The notes under the pieces were generated by a model. That model was not told the DNA's origin. It did no database searches and worked only from the letters and a program-made list of their open reading frames with translations. Positions 1 through 12,200 of a stretch of DNA of 64,000 bases are shown in pieces. The stretch covers positions 25,958,365 to 26,022,364 of the forward strand of contig NC_092678.1 in NCBI RefSeq assembly GCF_964355755.1, given 5' to 3'. The number at the start of each line of letters is the position of its first letter. Positions within the stretch are counted from its first letter, which is position 1. A program made the position numbers and the translations under genes. The DNA is from Antedon mediterranea (Eukaryota; Echinodermata; Crinoidea; Comatulida; Antedonidae).

Positions 1-1240
1 ACGTCTATAGGCCTGTAGGCGTCCTGCATGTGTTTTTGTGAAACGATCCAATGAGCTATAGATGCTCGACGCGATTATGAGATTATGTTCATTCATTCTT
101 TATTTAGCCTTTAAAATCGAAATACATTTAAAACATAGGTAACAAAATCAAGACACGTGGAAATCTAAGGAGGCAAGGATAAGCAAAAGCAATTAAAATC
201 GCTGTAGCTCACAGGCTTGCTTATCCATAATAATTCCGAATAAAGCACTGTTTCTATAATTTGACAGTATGATTTATATATAATTTACGTATATACGTCG
301 GCGATAGGTCTACTATAGATTTTAATTTGAATATCTTTTATTTCTTCATTTATTAATCATTTAATGTAAATAATTAAGTAAGTGCAACTCAGTGTCTCAC
401 ATTCATACGCCGTTCGTAAATATCTAAATGTTTAAATATCAGTGCAGATTACCTCTTTGAGAATCGTGTCCACCTTTATTATCCATACATTATTATTCTC
501 ACATAGTCTATCATTGTACATCATAGTCCTAATGTAGGCTGGTAGATTGATTTATAACGGCATATTATCTATATATTTTATTAATATCCTAAAACCATAC
601 GTAATTGTTTGCATAATAAAAGACACGACATACGTATATTCTCTATATAATATATTAATTACAGTACATATAAATAGAGGAATTATTATATGCCTAATAT
701 AACATTATGCCTAATATAATATTTAAACGTGTTTAGAAATGGCCATTGAAAAGACAGTCCTTCTCCGAGACCTGTGAAATACAAAAAAAAAATAATTTAA
801 TGATTGATAATAAATATTTATTAACCAAGTACAGTACACATAAATAATCTAGTTCCTAAAAAATATAAATTAAATCTATATAAACGAAAAATGTATATCC
901 CGCTCTAGCATCCAGCATCCCGCTCGATCCATACAAAATAGCGCGACCGATTTCACACGCGACCGATATCAAAAGTATAGCTCTAGCGGCGCGCCATACA
1001 AAATACCGGAAGTTGATTTTATCGCGACCGATTTCAGACGCGACCGATTTCAGACGCGACCGATTTCATCGTAAACTGAAGCTAGCTTACTACTAAACCA
1101 AACAAATTCTATTTTTACTCATTTATAGGCCTAACCAGCCATACATACATACAGAACAGAAAGGAGAAAATATTGAACTGAACCGTTTTTATATTCTTTA
1201 TTTTAGCTTTTTATATAATTCATTTTACTTCGTCGTAATC
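1..1240. other. upstream DNA of TMBIM4
   Basis: No coding exon is recognisable here. A short GC-richer tandem repeat of a 14-15 bp unit (gcgaccgatttcaga and variants) lies at about 943-1070, just upstream of the first TMBIM4 exon. A 22-nt stretch at 62-83 recurs exactly at 30210-30231, where it adjoins a tRNA-like sequence, so positions 1-90 are probably the edge of a retroposon copy. A promoter may lie here, but no specific element can be defended. Confidence 0.5.
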
Positions 1241-2639
1241 ATGGAAGTAATTGACATAGAAAGTGGTAAACAGTCTAGTATTGAAGATGACTTTAATTAT
1301 GGAAGTAATGTTGCAACAGCACACATTCAAGTTCGTATGGGTAAGTAAATATGACAATAGTTAACAAACTATAGTAAATAGTACTGTGACTATACTCAAA
1401 TCTGTATTCCTTCTAAATATAAATAGATCATGTTTTGTATGCTAGTCTACGAATAAATTTCAAATGTATCACTAGCAATTGTAGTGTAGATGGATCAAAC
1501 TCAAATGTTTAAACTTTGTAATTTAAATGGATCATAAATGTTTTATATGCTAATTATAAATTTCAAATTTATCTGTTGTAGGTTTTTTGCGTAAGGTGTA
1601 TGGAATTCTATCCTTACAGCTAATTGTTACCACCGTCACTGCAGCCTTGTTTATGTCATCATCCACCATAAAGGGTTATGTACAACAAAGGTACAATTTT
1701 TAATTTAGTTTCTTCAACTTATTTAAATAATATTAAGACATGGGCTTTTAAATAATTGGTACATGACAGAGATCATGGGTGTTGTGGAACCAGTGACTAT
1801 TACAATAACAGAATCAATACTGTGTAACAGTGTGAATAATGGTACATATTACATTAATGTTGTTTAGTTCTAGATATTTCATGTTTTCTATTATTAGTGT
1901 GTAGCTCCTTAATGTTTTATAAATGGTTTTTTTTTCAGTTCTGGATGTTTGATGTTAGCATGTATTCTTTCACTAGGCCTTATTGTAGCATTAATGGTTA
2001 AACGTCATGAATCGCCTACAAACATGTACCTTCTGTTTGCTTTTGTAAGTATTTTATATCATTTGTCCTAAATTTAGACTACAGTATATTCTATATTCAA
2101 ACACTGATGTGATGCATGCATTATTAACATGTTTTGTGTCATATAGACTTTTGTAGAAGCATACTCTATTGGTACAGTGGTCACATTCTACGATGTAGAT
2201 GTTGTGATCCAGGCATTTGTGTTAACGGCTGCAGTCACTCTAGCACTTACGTTCTATACACTTCAAAGCAAAAGAGACTTCACTTCCTGGGGTGCTGGGT
2301 AGGTAATCTACATGTCTATAGCATACTATATTAATATTTTTGCTTGATTAGAACAATTAATAAGCAACCATACTTTCATGTTTCAGATTGTTTTCAGTTT
2401 TGTGGGTGTTGATTTTTGCAAGCATACTACAGCTGTTTTTCCAAAGTGAAGTAATGAATCTGATGATTGCCGTTGGAGGCGCTGTTCTCTTCTCGCTGTT
2501 TATCATTTATGACACTCATCTTTTAATGCATAAATTGTCACCAGAAGAGTACATCTTGGCGTCTATTAACCTTTATTTGGATATTATAAACCTTTTCTTG
2601 TACATTCTCCGTATCCTTAATGAAGCAAAGAAACGATAG
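1241..2639 (+). CDS. TMBIM4: Lifeguard 4 / TMBIM4 (Bax-inhibitor-1 family)
   Basis: Five coding exons, 1241-1340, 1582-1690, 1939-2044, 2147-2298 and 2387-2639, join in frame through GT-AG introns into a 239-residue protein, close to the length of the vertebrate orthologue. The family acts as multi-pass Golgi/ER membrane cation channels that modulate calcium stores and protect from apoptosis. A soluble N-terminus of about 35 residues is followed by [15 protein letters not shown] and a run of about seven hydrophobic segments. Family signatures seen are [16 protein letters not shown], the YDTH motif with D198, [12 protein letters not shown], and LYLDIINLF with D221. D198 and D221 correspond to the di-aspartyl pair that gates BI-1 proteins. 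The ATG at 1241 opens the first exon containing an acidic leader. The gene ends about 2.3 kb before PARP4 on the same strand. Confidence 0.96.
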
Positions 2640-3097
2640 GAGTAAGAAATCATTCCAGGACAAAAAGGTTTCATTCAAGTGATTCTAGTGCAAAATGCAT
2701 TCTTGGCATACATTTTAAATTGTTATTTCTTTACATCAGTCATGGGGATATATTTTATCTTCATGCATCAATTGAAACTCCTCTGTATTAATATTTTAAT
2801 TGCTGTTACTACTATAAGTTGTTTTTAGATATCATAAGGATATTTGATTGTGTATTTAGAGGTGCATGGAGGTATAAGGTGTAATTAAATATATTTTCGT
2901 AAGTTTAATATATGAAACTAAAGTAATATTAAATATATGGGTTTTCACTGCATAGATTTAGAGTTGGAGGAATAAGATTAAGAAATAATACTTAATTGTT
3001 GTGAAAGAGGTGAATTTGTTTGTTATTATACAGCACAGTAGACACTGATGCTTCTAGGGAGGAAAGATCTGACAGGTGAATTTTATGTATTTAAAGC

Positions 3098-3103
3098 AAT
3101 AAA
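3098..3103 (+). terminator. candidate poly(A) signal of TMBIM4
   Basis: AATAAA lies about 460 nt after the TMBIM4 stop codon, with a T/G-rich stretch shortly downstream. This would give a 3' UTR of about 480 nt. The call rests on position and consensus only. Confidence 0.5.
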
Positions 3104-3299
3104 AACAAATTGGGACACAGCTCTATTTTTGTTGTTATTTGTGTTTACGTTGTCACTTTTATATTCATCATTAACGTCATAATGTAATTTGTCAGCGTTG
3201 AGGGCGCTAAAAGAGTAATGTTTATTTTTAGACGATTACGTAATTGTTTACAGCATTTCCTTATCTCACGGTTGGTTGGTTAAGTTGTTCACTACTGTC

Positions 3300-3376
3300 G
3301 GTGCCACACACAACCCAACAAACAACAGTAGGCATTATTAGTAGAGATCGAATTTAATGGAATGAGTTACTTGAAG
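3300..3376 (+). promoter_or_regulatory. possible non-coding first exon of PARP4
   Basis: The PARP4 start codon at 4956 follows a 3' splice acceptor (tgtttcag, ending at 4928), so an upstream 5' UTR exon is expected. TTGAAG followed by GTTTGT at 3377 is a reasonable donor, and the locally GC-richer DNA just before it would fit a promoter. Nothing shows transcription, and other donors are possible. Confidence 0.25.
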
Positions 3377-3627
3377 GTTTGTATATAAAGAAATTTTAGG
3401 GTTTGTTAATTACTTATTTGATGATGATGTTGCATTATATTGCTCCATGATTATATTATTAACAATATGCAATTTCAGATCAACCATTGGCTGTTTTAGT
3501 TATTAGAGGCTGGGATCGTTTGGTTGTGCACGATCGACCCTCTTTCTCCCAATAACATGGCGCGCCACTCTCGTCATAATTTACCTTTCTTTATGAAAAT
3601 TCCGAACGATATGTTCGGAATTTATTT

Positions 3628-3990
3628 TTTTTTTTTTTATTTTTTATTTTATGTCTTTAGGCAATGTGGCCAAGGATTACCAATAGTGAATTAATCACTG
3701 TCCTATCAGATAGGTGGTAATCCCCCTGATACAGGGGCTATTGTGTGAACCAGTTCACCGGGGTAACCCCCTACTCTTTTTCGAATAATGAACTGGGTTC
3801 TTTAAAGTACACACAGGTTATAACTGTGTACACTGGACCTACGGTTTATAGTCCTTATCCGAGAAGACTTGTTCCACCACCAGAACTAGGAGCGAGTCGG
3901 CCTCGAACCCTTGCCGATGTTGTTGTTGGCTCTTTAGGTACGGTAAACGGCGCCCCTGCCTTAACCGCTCGGCCATACGCCTCAAATGTC
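3628..3990 (-). mobile_element. tRNA-derived SINE
   Basis: Read on the minus strand, the element starts near 3985 with TATGGCCGAGCGGTTAAGGC, a Leu/Ser-tRNA-like D-arm with an A box. The B box follows as GGGTTCGAGGC near 3905. A non-tRNA body of about 250 bp then leads to an A-tract, seen as a long T-run at about 3628-3650 on the plus strand. This order (pol III promoter, unique body, A-rich tail) is that of a SINE. It occupies the space between TMBIM4 and PARP4. The family is not recognised. Confidence 0.7.
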
Positions 3991-4089
3991 AAAAAAAGTA
4001 GTGTAAATAAATTGTTTTGCACTGTGACAACCAACCAATGCTAAATACTTAACTAGTAACTTAAACTAGTAGTACGTGTTGTTTTTAGC

Positions 4090-4886
4090 GTGCTGTGCCA
4101 CCACAATATTATAACGGCGTGGTTAGGATTCTGGCACCGGAACTCAACTGCCCACCGTTAGGGAATCCAACACGCTATTGCGCATGCCCAGAGCTCTGGG
4201 AAGTGAATTATAGCTCCACACCACGGAGAGTCGGAGTGTTATTGGTTATAGGGATTTACTGTAGCCTAGATAGTCGTTGCGCGAGCGAGAGAGCGATGGA
4301 TGAAACTTGGCCTATGCCATACATGAATTAATAATTAAAATACGACTACGCCATGCGTTAAAATAATTATAATGATATTAATAAGTATCAGTATCTATCT
4401 AAGAATCGTAATGCTGTTTTTAGCGTTGCGACCCTGACTTCCCGAACAGTTTTTTCACATCCACGCGGTGGCTGCCGTCAACAAATCAACTTGTGATTGC
4501 ATGTTGTTATGTACAGTATAATGCATTATGAAAAATCATAAAACTAGTCATGTAATTATATAATTCATAATGATATGAAGTTTATATATGAATGAAGCAA
4601 CCACTTTTTAATTACAAAATAAATACTATACGCCCACTGCCTGGTCATGTCTAACTGGTAGCCCTAGCCTAGATTAGTGGATCCCATATTAGCAGGCATC
4701 TAGGCTAGTTCGCCGTGTGGCGCAGCTATGAAATGATCCATCGCTGTGATAAGTATATAGAGTCGCCCCGATTACCTCACTCTGGGCATGCGCAATAGCG
4801 TGTCGGATTCCCTAACGCTGGGCAGTTGAGTTCCGGTGCCGGAATCCTAACCACGGCGATATTATAACCCAATATACTGTAGCACC
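4090..4886. mobile_element. long fold-back (inverted-repeat) element
   Basis: Arms at about 4107-4196 and 4780-4869 are nearly perfect reverse complements; both contain ggttaggattc, ggaactcaactgccca and cgctattgcgcatgccc. Pairing continues more weakly inward (gcgatggat at both sides) and outward to a gtgct/agcac end. It has the structure of a MITE-like or fold-back non-autonomous DNA transposon and ends about 45 bp before the PARP4 first coding exon, so it lies in the promoter or 5' UTR intron of that gene. Confidence 0.75.
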
Positions 4887-4955
4887 TCAGATATTCTTAA
4901 TTGGTTCGCATTGTATTTTTTGTTTCAGAATTCTGACATATAAACAGCTTTGATA

Positions 4956-6203
4956 ATGTTTGGTATTTTCCAAGGCTATCAATTTGCATTTGAGCTTGAC
5001 TACAGTTTCCGTTACAAACAAAAACAAGACCTAAAGAAGAAAATAACAAACAATGGTGGAATAATAACGTACATCCTTACAAAAAAGGTATTTTGAACCA
5101 ACTGCAAAGATTTTATTGATATGCTAGACCCTATTAAGCCGATTTTCAACTAGACGAATTTATTCGCGCAAATAAAAATTGTAAGCTTATACGCAAACAT
5201 GCATGCGTATAACCTGACGCTTTCGATTCACACGAACGATTTCGCATAGTGGAAAATCGGCTTTAATCAATTTTATTTTTGGTACACTGTGTCATGTCAT
5301 ACTTTTTCTAAAACAGGTTTATTTGATTTCAGACCAACTTTTTGATTGTAAGTAATGGAAACCAAGCTGAGTTAACATACAAAGGTAGAACTGCTCAGAA
5401 ACATGATATACCAATAGTCACTGTGGAGTTTATATACCGTTGTGTAAATGAGCAAAAAGTATTGAATTTCACAGATTACCTGGCAACTGATGGTAAGCAA
5501 GTAAAGGAATTTGAAAAAGGAAAAATCAAAAGTAAGTATTTAACCATTTAATTGCCAGAGAGCACCAAACACCAAACATCATCACACACTTGTGTGTTTA
5601 TATTTGAACCTGTGTTCACTACTACTTCTTTCTGAAGAAGAACTATCTACCCAATTAAAAGATATTCTATCATTTCTAGATATACCTATAATCTTTATTA
5701 TTTATTGAAAAGCCATATACTGTACTTATTACATAATTATTCTGTCTATGTATTTAACAGGTAAAACTAAGAGTGCTATAAAGACAAGCAGTTCACTTAA
5801 TGTTAATGCAGTCACGTATGTACTATTATTTATACTTTACAAAAGGAAATTATTTGACACAAATTATTATTTTGTAAATTCAATTTATTGTCAAATACTC
5901 CAAAATGGCGAAGAGATAATAGTTTGGTTTTATTTAGGAGAATTTATTGACTTCTTATGCAAATTAACACTATGTTTTTTGTTATACTCAGTACATATAA
6001 ATAGAGTATTTTATTGACTATTTCTTAAGCTAATTAATACTGTTTTTTTTATTATCAGTACATACAAATAGAGTATTTTATTGACTATTTCTTAAGCAAA
6101 TTAATACTGTATGTTTTGTTTCAGTACATATAAATGGGGTGACAATAAAGCACCAGAGTTTGATGAATTCAATTATGAAGTTGCCAAAAGCTGTCTCCTT
6201 TTG
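4956..6203 (+). other. PARP4: PARP4 exons 1-4: BRCT domain
   Basis: The ATG at 4956 opens [18 protein letters not shown]. The paired motifs [16 protein letters not shown] and [18 protein letters not shown] are the two halves of a BRCT fold (about residues 1-110), with F/Y near the position of the usual conserved Trp. The exons use phases 0, 1 and 2 and close cleanly. The remainder (about 110-155) is a linker ending in [13 protein letters not shown]. Confidence 0.85.
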
Positions 6204-9200
6204 GTAAGTTTTATCTGAACAACTAAAAATCCAAATTAGTCACTGATTCACAGAGAATATCTACAGTCAAAATGTTATTAATTTTTTTTTCAGGGTTCAC
6301 CAAAACCCAAAAAGGGTAGCCTTTTTTACCAGCTTGAACTGCATGTTTTACCAATTACCAACCAGTCTACTATCAAAAAAAGCTTTCGTGTGTTCTGTCA
6401 CCATGGAAACTGCAATGACCTTAAGGTAGGCATACCTACAGTAGGTTTGTTAAGTTACGTACTACTGCCCTCACGTCAGCATTCATGAAGTTAAAAACTG
6501 TGTTATCACTTTATAAATAACCATACACAAAATGTTAATGTTTTTCCTTTGATTTTAATTAGGATGAAAATAGTGGTTCAAAAGAATGTCGGTATTTGCA
6601 GTCTAGCTCTGATGCCCTTAAAATATATGCACACTTATACAACTTGTACAGTGGTCCAGCCCACAATTACAAGAAATCAAACAAGTTTATCTCAAGATGG
6701 ATTGGATCTGATAAACAGAGAAAGGTAGAATTTGATTTGAAAAAAGAATGTAGAAAATTATGTAGTAGAACTATGAAATGTCATAATATTAATTACAATT
6801 AGTTTGAAACAACACAATTTGGAATTCATTAATTTCAATGTTTTTCTTTAGATCTCTATGGAATCCAGTTTTGAATCTGATTCTCTGTCATCAGAAATAG
6901 TTGAGTTGGTAGAGCATATTTGGCAAGAAGCAAATGAAGAACTAAATGAGCTCCTGTCTCTGCCGCAAGCAAGTCTAAAGAAAGAACAGGTACATTTGAT
7001 TCCTTGGCTACATGCCAATTTCATTGTTGGCTGTTTTGCCTTTTAAATATGCACATTGTTTTGGAAGGCAAGAATAGATACTAATGTTGTTGTTATTTAA
7101 TTTATTCAGGTTGAAAAAGCTGAAGCAATACTTCTACAAATAAAGCATGAATTGGATAAAAACCAAAATAGGACAGAGCTTGATAAACTTAGTAAGAGAT
7201 TCTTTGAGCTAATACCTCTTCAGAAAACGTACAGTGTGATTGAAGACAAACTGATGTTAACAAGAGTACATGATATTTGTCAAGTATGTAGAATTTTTTT
7301 ACTTTGTTCTTTGTTAATTATTTCAGCGGTCGTTATGATCTAGATCAAACAAACTGATTTTTTATTGCTTAATTTTATAGCTGATTAAAGATGTAGTGAG
7401 TGTGAGTGAAGCCACTGAATTTTCACCACGTAGCAGTATTCAGGCTAAGGTCCGTGCTCTCAGATGTCACATTCAGCATCTGTCAACTTCATCCCCAGAA
7501 TTTAAAACAATTTTAGACATGGTCAAGGCTAACAATGAAAGGTAAATAAAAGTGACATTTTAGACAAATATGCAATAAATACTAAGTTAAAATTATACAT
7601 AATTTAATATAAACTACAACATTTGTTAAAATTATTTTACAGTAGAAATAAATTTGATGTTAAAAACATTTTTGCTGTTAATCGACCAATCGAGGAGACT
7701 AACTTTGCAAATCATCTTGGAAATAAAAAGCTTTTATTTCATGCATCCAAGCCAGCAAACTTTGTTGGGATATTTACACGGTTTGTATAATAGTTTTGAT
7801 AATTATTTTGTAATAATGTTGACAACATCACACACAATAAAACATGTCTTTCCTATTAAAATAACAAGCATAGTACAGAACCTGATTCTATTCTTTGTTG
7901 TGTTATTATGTTTATCTTATATTGTTTGAAGGTTTTCATGGCGAAATCAAATGTTGATATAAAGTTTGCAGTACACCACATGTATTAGTTCTGAAAAGAA
8001 TTGTTGAGTCTCTCGACGTGCTTTGATCGTCCTAAGGAGTGAGAATGATTGATCGAAACGTCGAGAAACTCAACAGTTTATTTCAGAACTAATACATGTG
8101 GTGTACCGCAAACTTTATATCAACATATGTTTATCTTATAGTGTTAACTTACATATTTAATTGTGTCAGGTTGTCTTGATGTTAACACTTGTATTTTCAG
8201 AGGCCTTCTTCTGCCAAAAATAGTTGTAGATGATTTTGGTGGAAAAAGAACAGATCCTGGCAACCTGGGATGTGGAATTTATTTTACAGACAGTAGCAGG
8301 TATGCTCTATTATTAGTAACAATGATTGTGAATCTTAGTGTGTTACACTTCTTTTATATTGTATGCAAATTGTATTGTTTTCTATATTTTCAATAAAGAG
8401 ACAAAGACAGTTTTATTATTTATTTCATTTCATTGACCATAAGTATTGATTGCCTGAACTATAATGAAAAAAAGTATAAAAAGTGCTTTAACTACAACAT
8501 ATCTTTGGTTTATTTCTTTAATAGTACAAGTGGAAAGTACTCTTCTCGAGGAAAAGTTAAAGGATCTCGCTTTATGCTAGTAAATGAAGTAGCACTTGGA
8601 AAGTGTCTGGATATGAAGTCTAAAGATTACAAACTGTCATCTGCCCCAAGGGGCTATGATAGTGTGCATGGTGTGAAAACAGCAGTTGGAATAAAGTCGG
8701 ATTTCATGGTATTTTAACACACACTTTCAATAATAACTTTTAGTTGATGTAGATCCTGTATTTGAATCAGAATCTGAGTGGTGATTCCATTGTTTTTTTT
8801 ACACCAAATCCTTGATAGTGATTTTTGGCTCTAGTTAAAACAGCATTTGTTGATGTTTTTTTTTTTTTAAGGATGATGAGTTAGTTGTATACAATACAAA
8901 TCAACAACGCATTCGTTACCTTGTTGAGTTTACACTTCCTGAGGACACCATCAAAGATATTGTTCATATGTCGACGATGAAAGAATCACAGGATAAAGAT
9001 TTAGAAATGATGCATACAGATATCAGTAAGTAGCTATTTTGTTTATATTTAAAAAACACTGATTGAAATCTAGTTTATTAAGCATTATCTGATGAACACT
9101 TAATATTCCTAATGTTTTAGATATTGATGATATTGAATGTATTGTGAATCCATTGGACAAGGTACAAGCTGGTCTGCAGTCTGTGGACAATCATTCTGTC

Positions 9201-12200
9201 CCACTAACTGCTGTTCATATCAAAGCAAAGTTGATAGATCTTGCTGCTCAGGTTAGACTCAACAATTAATAGTTAGTTTCCATAACACTGTTCTAGTGAT
9301 CTTGTTGTATAATACATTGTTTCATTAAGTATAGTTGATCATACTTAACAAAATGTATGCTTTATGAACGTGTGCAATGGTACAGCTTGACCCTAACCTT
9401 TTTGTATAAGGTAAAAACTAAGCAAATAATTAATCATACCCAATTTTCACTGATAAATGAATCATTTTATTTACAGGTTGTTGTACTCCAAGCTTATAAG
9501 AATGACAACAACGTTCCAATTGAAGCCAAGTATGTATTCCCTCTGGATGACATGGCAGCAGTGTGTGGCTTTGAGGCTTTCATTGATGGTAAACACATCA
9601 TTGGTGAAGTTAAAGATAAAGAGGTCGCTCATCACGAATACAAAGAGGCCATCAGAAAAGGACATGGGGCTTACTTAATGGATGAGGAAACACCCGTAAG
9701 TAACTTAAGGGGCTTACTTAATGGATGAGGAAACACCCGTAAGTAACTTAAGGGGCTTACTTAATGGATGAGGAAACACCCGTAAGTAACTTAAGGGGCT
9801 TACTTAATGGATGAGGAAACACCCGTAAGTAACTTAAGGGGCTTACTTAATGGATGAGGAAACACCCGTAAGTAACTTAAGGGGCTTACTTAATGGATGA
9901 GGAAACACCCGTAAGTAACTTAAGAGGCTTACTTAATGGATGAGGAAACACCCGTAAGTAACTTCAGAGTTTTAAAACCCGCTTTAATATAACTAATTAC
10001 TAACTACATTGATTAAGAGCTTTGATTGGTTGATATAATAAGAGGTTACCTACATTGATTAAGAGCTTTGATTGGTTGATATAATAAGAGGTTACCTACA
10101 TTGATTAAGAGCTTTGATTGGTTGATATAATAAGGGGAGGTTACCTACATTGATTAAGAGCTTTGATTGGTTGATATAATAAGAGGTTACCTACATTGAT
10201 TAAGAGCTTTGATTGGTTGATATAATAAGAGATTACCTACATTGATTAAGAGCTTTGATTGGTTGATATGTAACATACATTGATTAAGAGCTTTGATTGG
10301 TTGATATAATAAGAGATTACCTACATTGATTAAGAGCTTTGATTGGTTGATATAATAAGAGATTACATACATTGACTAAGAGCTTTGATTGGTTGATTTG
10401 TTTTGTTTTCTAAAGGATGTTTTTACTGTGAGTGTGGGTAACTTGCCTCCAAATTCTGAAGTGTTGATTAAAATCACCTACGTAGCAGAGTTGGCTGTTG
10501 ATTCTAGTAAGATTGTTTTCAATCTTCCCGGCAGTGTAGCACCTTGGAAAAAAAATAGTGCTCTCTCTGTGACAACACAGGAAGAAATGGAAACCATGAA
10601 GATTTCGAGCAAACCAAAAGGGTACACATATTTCACATTTTATTATGCCAATGTTTTATCAATTGAAAATAAAAGGTTGTCACCTAACTAAGCTTTTGAA
10701 AGCATTTGTAATTTAATTTATGAATTTGTATTTTGTAATGTAATTTCCATTGATAGTATTTTAAATGATACAAACAAATTAATTTTCCCCCGCAGAGATA
10801 CATCAGTCCAGGTTGCAATTGAGATGCCTTATGAAATTCGTTCCATTAAGTCTCCAACTCATCCTGTCAAAATGAAGGTAACAACAAATATATAAGTGAA
10901 TTATTTGTTATTGATCAATAAATATTGACTAGCTTCAGGTATTGATAGATTTTTTTTATTATCTAGCAATCTGCTACCAAGGCTACAGTAGAATTACAGA
11001 AGAATATTTCACTGGGAGATGGTTTTCAACTGTTGATCCAATTAGCAGAAATACATGTACCCAGAATGTGGGTTGAGAGACATCCAGAAAAGGTTGACTC
11101 ACAGGTATGACTTGTTTAAAACAGAAAAGGTTGACTCACAGGTATGACTTGTTTAAAACCAAATGTTTCAATATGTTTTTGATATTCCAGTAGTTTAAAA
11201 AAAAAAATTTAAAACAAATGTATGTACGATATTTTTTTCCCATGACATTTACTTTGTTGTTGTTAATAGGCATGTATGTTGACATTCTATCCTAAGTTTG
11301 AAAGTTAAAATAAATTTAGTTATGATAGTTTTTACATTTGCTGCATTTGTTGTTGTTATTAGGCATGTATGTTGACATTCTATCCTGAGTTTGAAAGTGA
11401 AGATAATGAATCTCCAGAGATTCTATTAGTGCTTGATTTGTCAAACTCAATGAAAGGAGAGAATTTGTTGGAAGCTAAGAAGATTCTTCTTATGACTCTT
11501 CATCATCTTCCATCTAAAGCACTGTTCAACATCATCACATTTGGAACAAGTAAGGCGGAAATTATTATCATCTGTTAAACAAAATAGTAAAATATTTGGC
11601 CAATACAAAACAAATTTGTAATCGATGTACTGATATCTTTGTTTTTTAGATTTTGACGAGTTGTTTCCAGCTAGCCAACCAGTGTCTAATGCTAATCTGT
11701 CTCTTGCTAAAACGTTCATCTTCTGTGTTCAAGCTAATATGGGCAACACAGAAGTATGGCGTCCTCTTCATGCCTACTTTTTGCTTAGTGATGCCAAATG
11801 TCTGCGCAACATCTTTTTGATTTCTGATGGACACATCAATAATGAGGAATCTACTTTAAGAGCAATTCGACTAAATTCAAAAACTAACCGAGTGTTTACT
11901 TTTGGGATAAGGTATATTAGTTTTCAATCCATAAGATGAATTTAGTTTAAATAAAATGTTTTTAACTTATAAAATTCATGAATGGTCATTCAGAAGAGAA
12001 TCATTGTATTCATGTCTTCAACTGTTTCTATTACCTTAGCTCTAGTGGCAACAAACACTTGCTGAGAGCCATCGCCCGTGTCGGAACTGGAGCCTTTGAA
12101 TTCTTTGATACAACTACAAAGTCCAAGTGGGAAAGAAAGGTTAGAGGTTAAATAAAAATAAACAAAATAATTATAATCTGTTTTAGAATGACACTAAATA

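Noticed and set aside
3600-3650. Hairpin ATTCCGAACGATATGTTCGGAAT followed by a T-run as an intrinsic terminator
   Set aside because: Rho-independent terminators are bacterial; here the T-run is the A-tail of the minus-strand SINE.
3745-4331. Two plus-strand frames of 99 and 78 codons
   Set aside because: They lie inside the SINE and the fold-back element and have no coding character.
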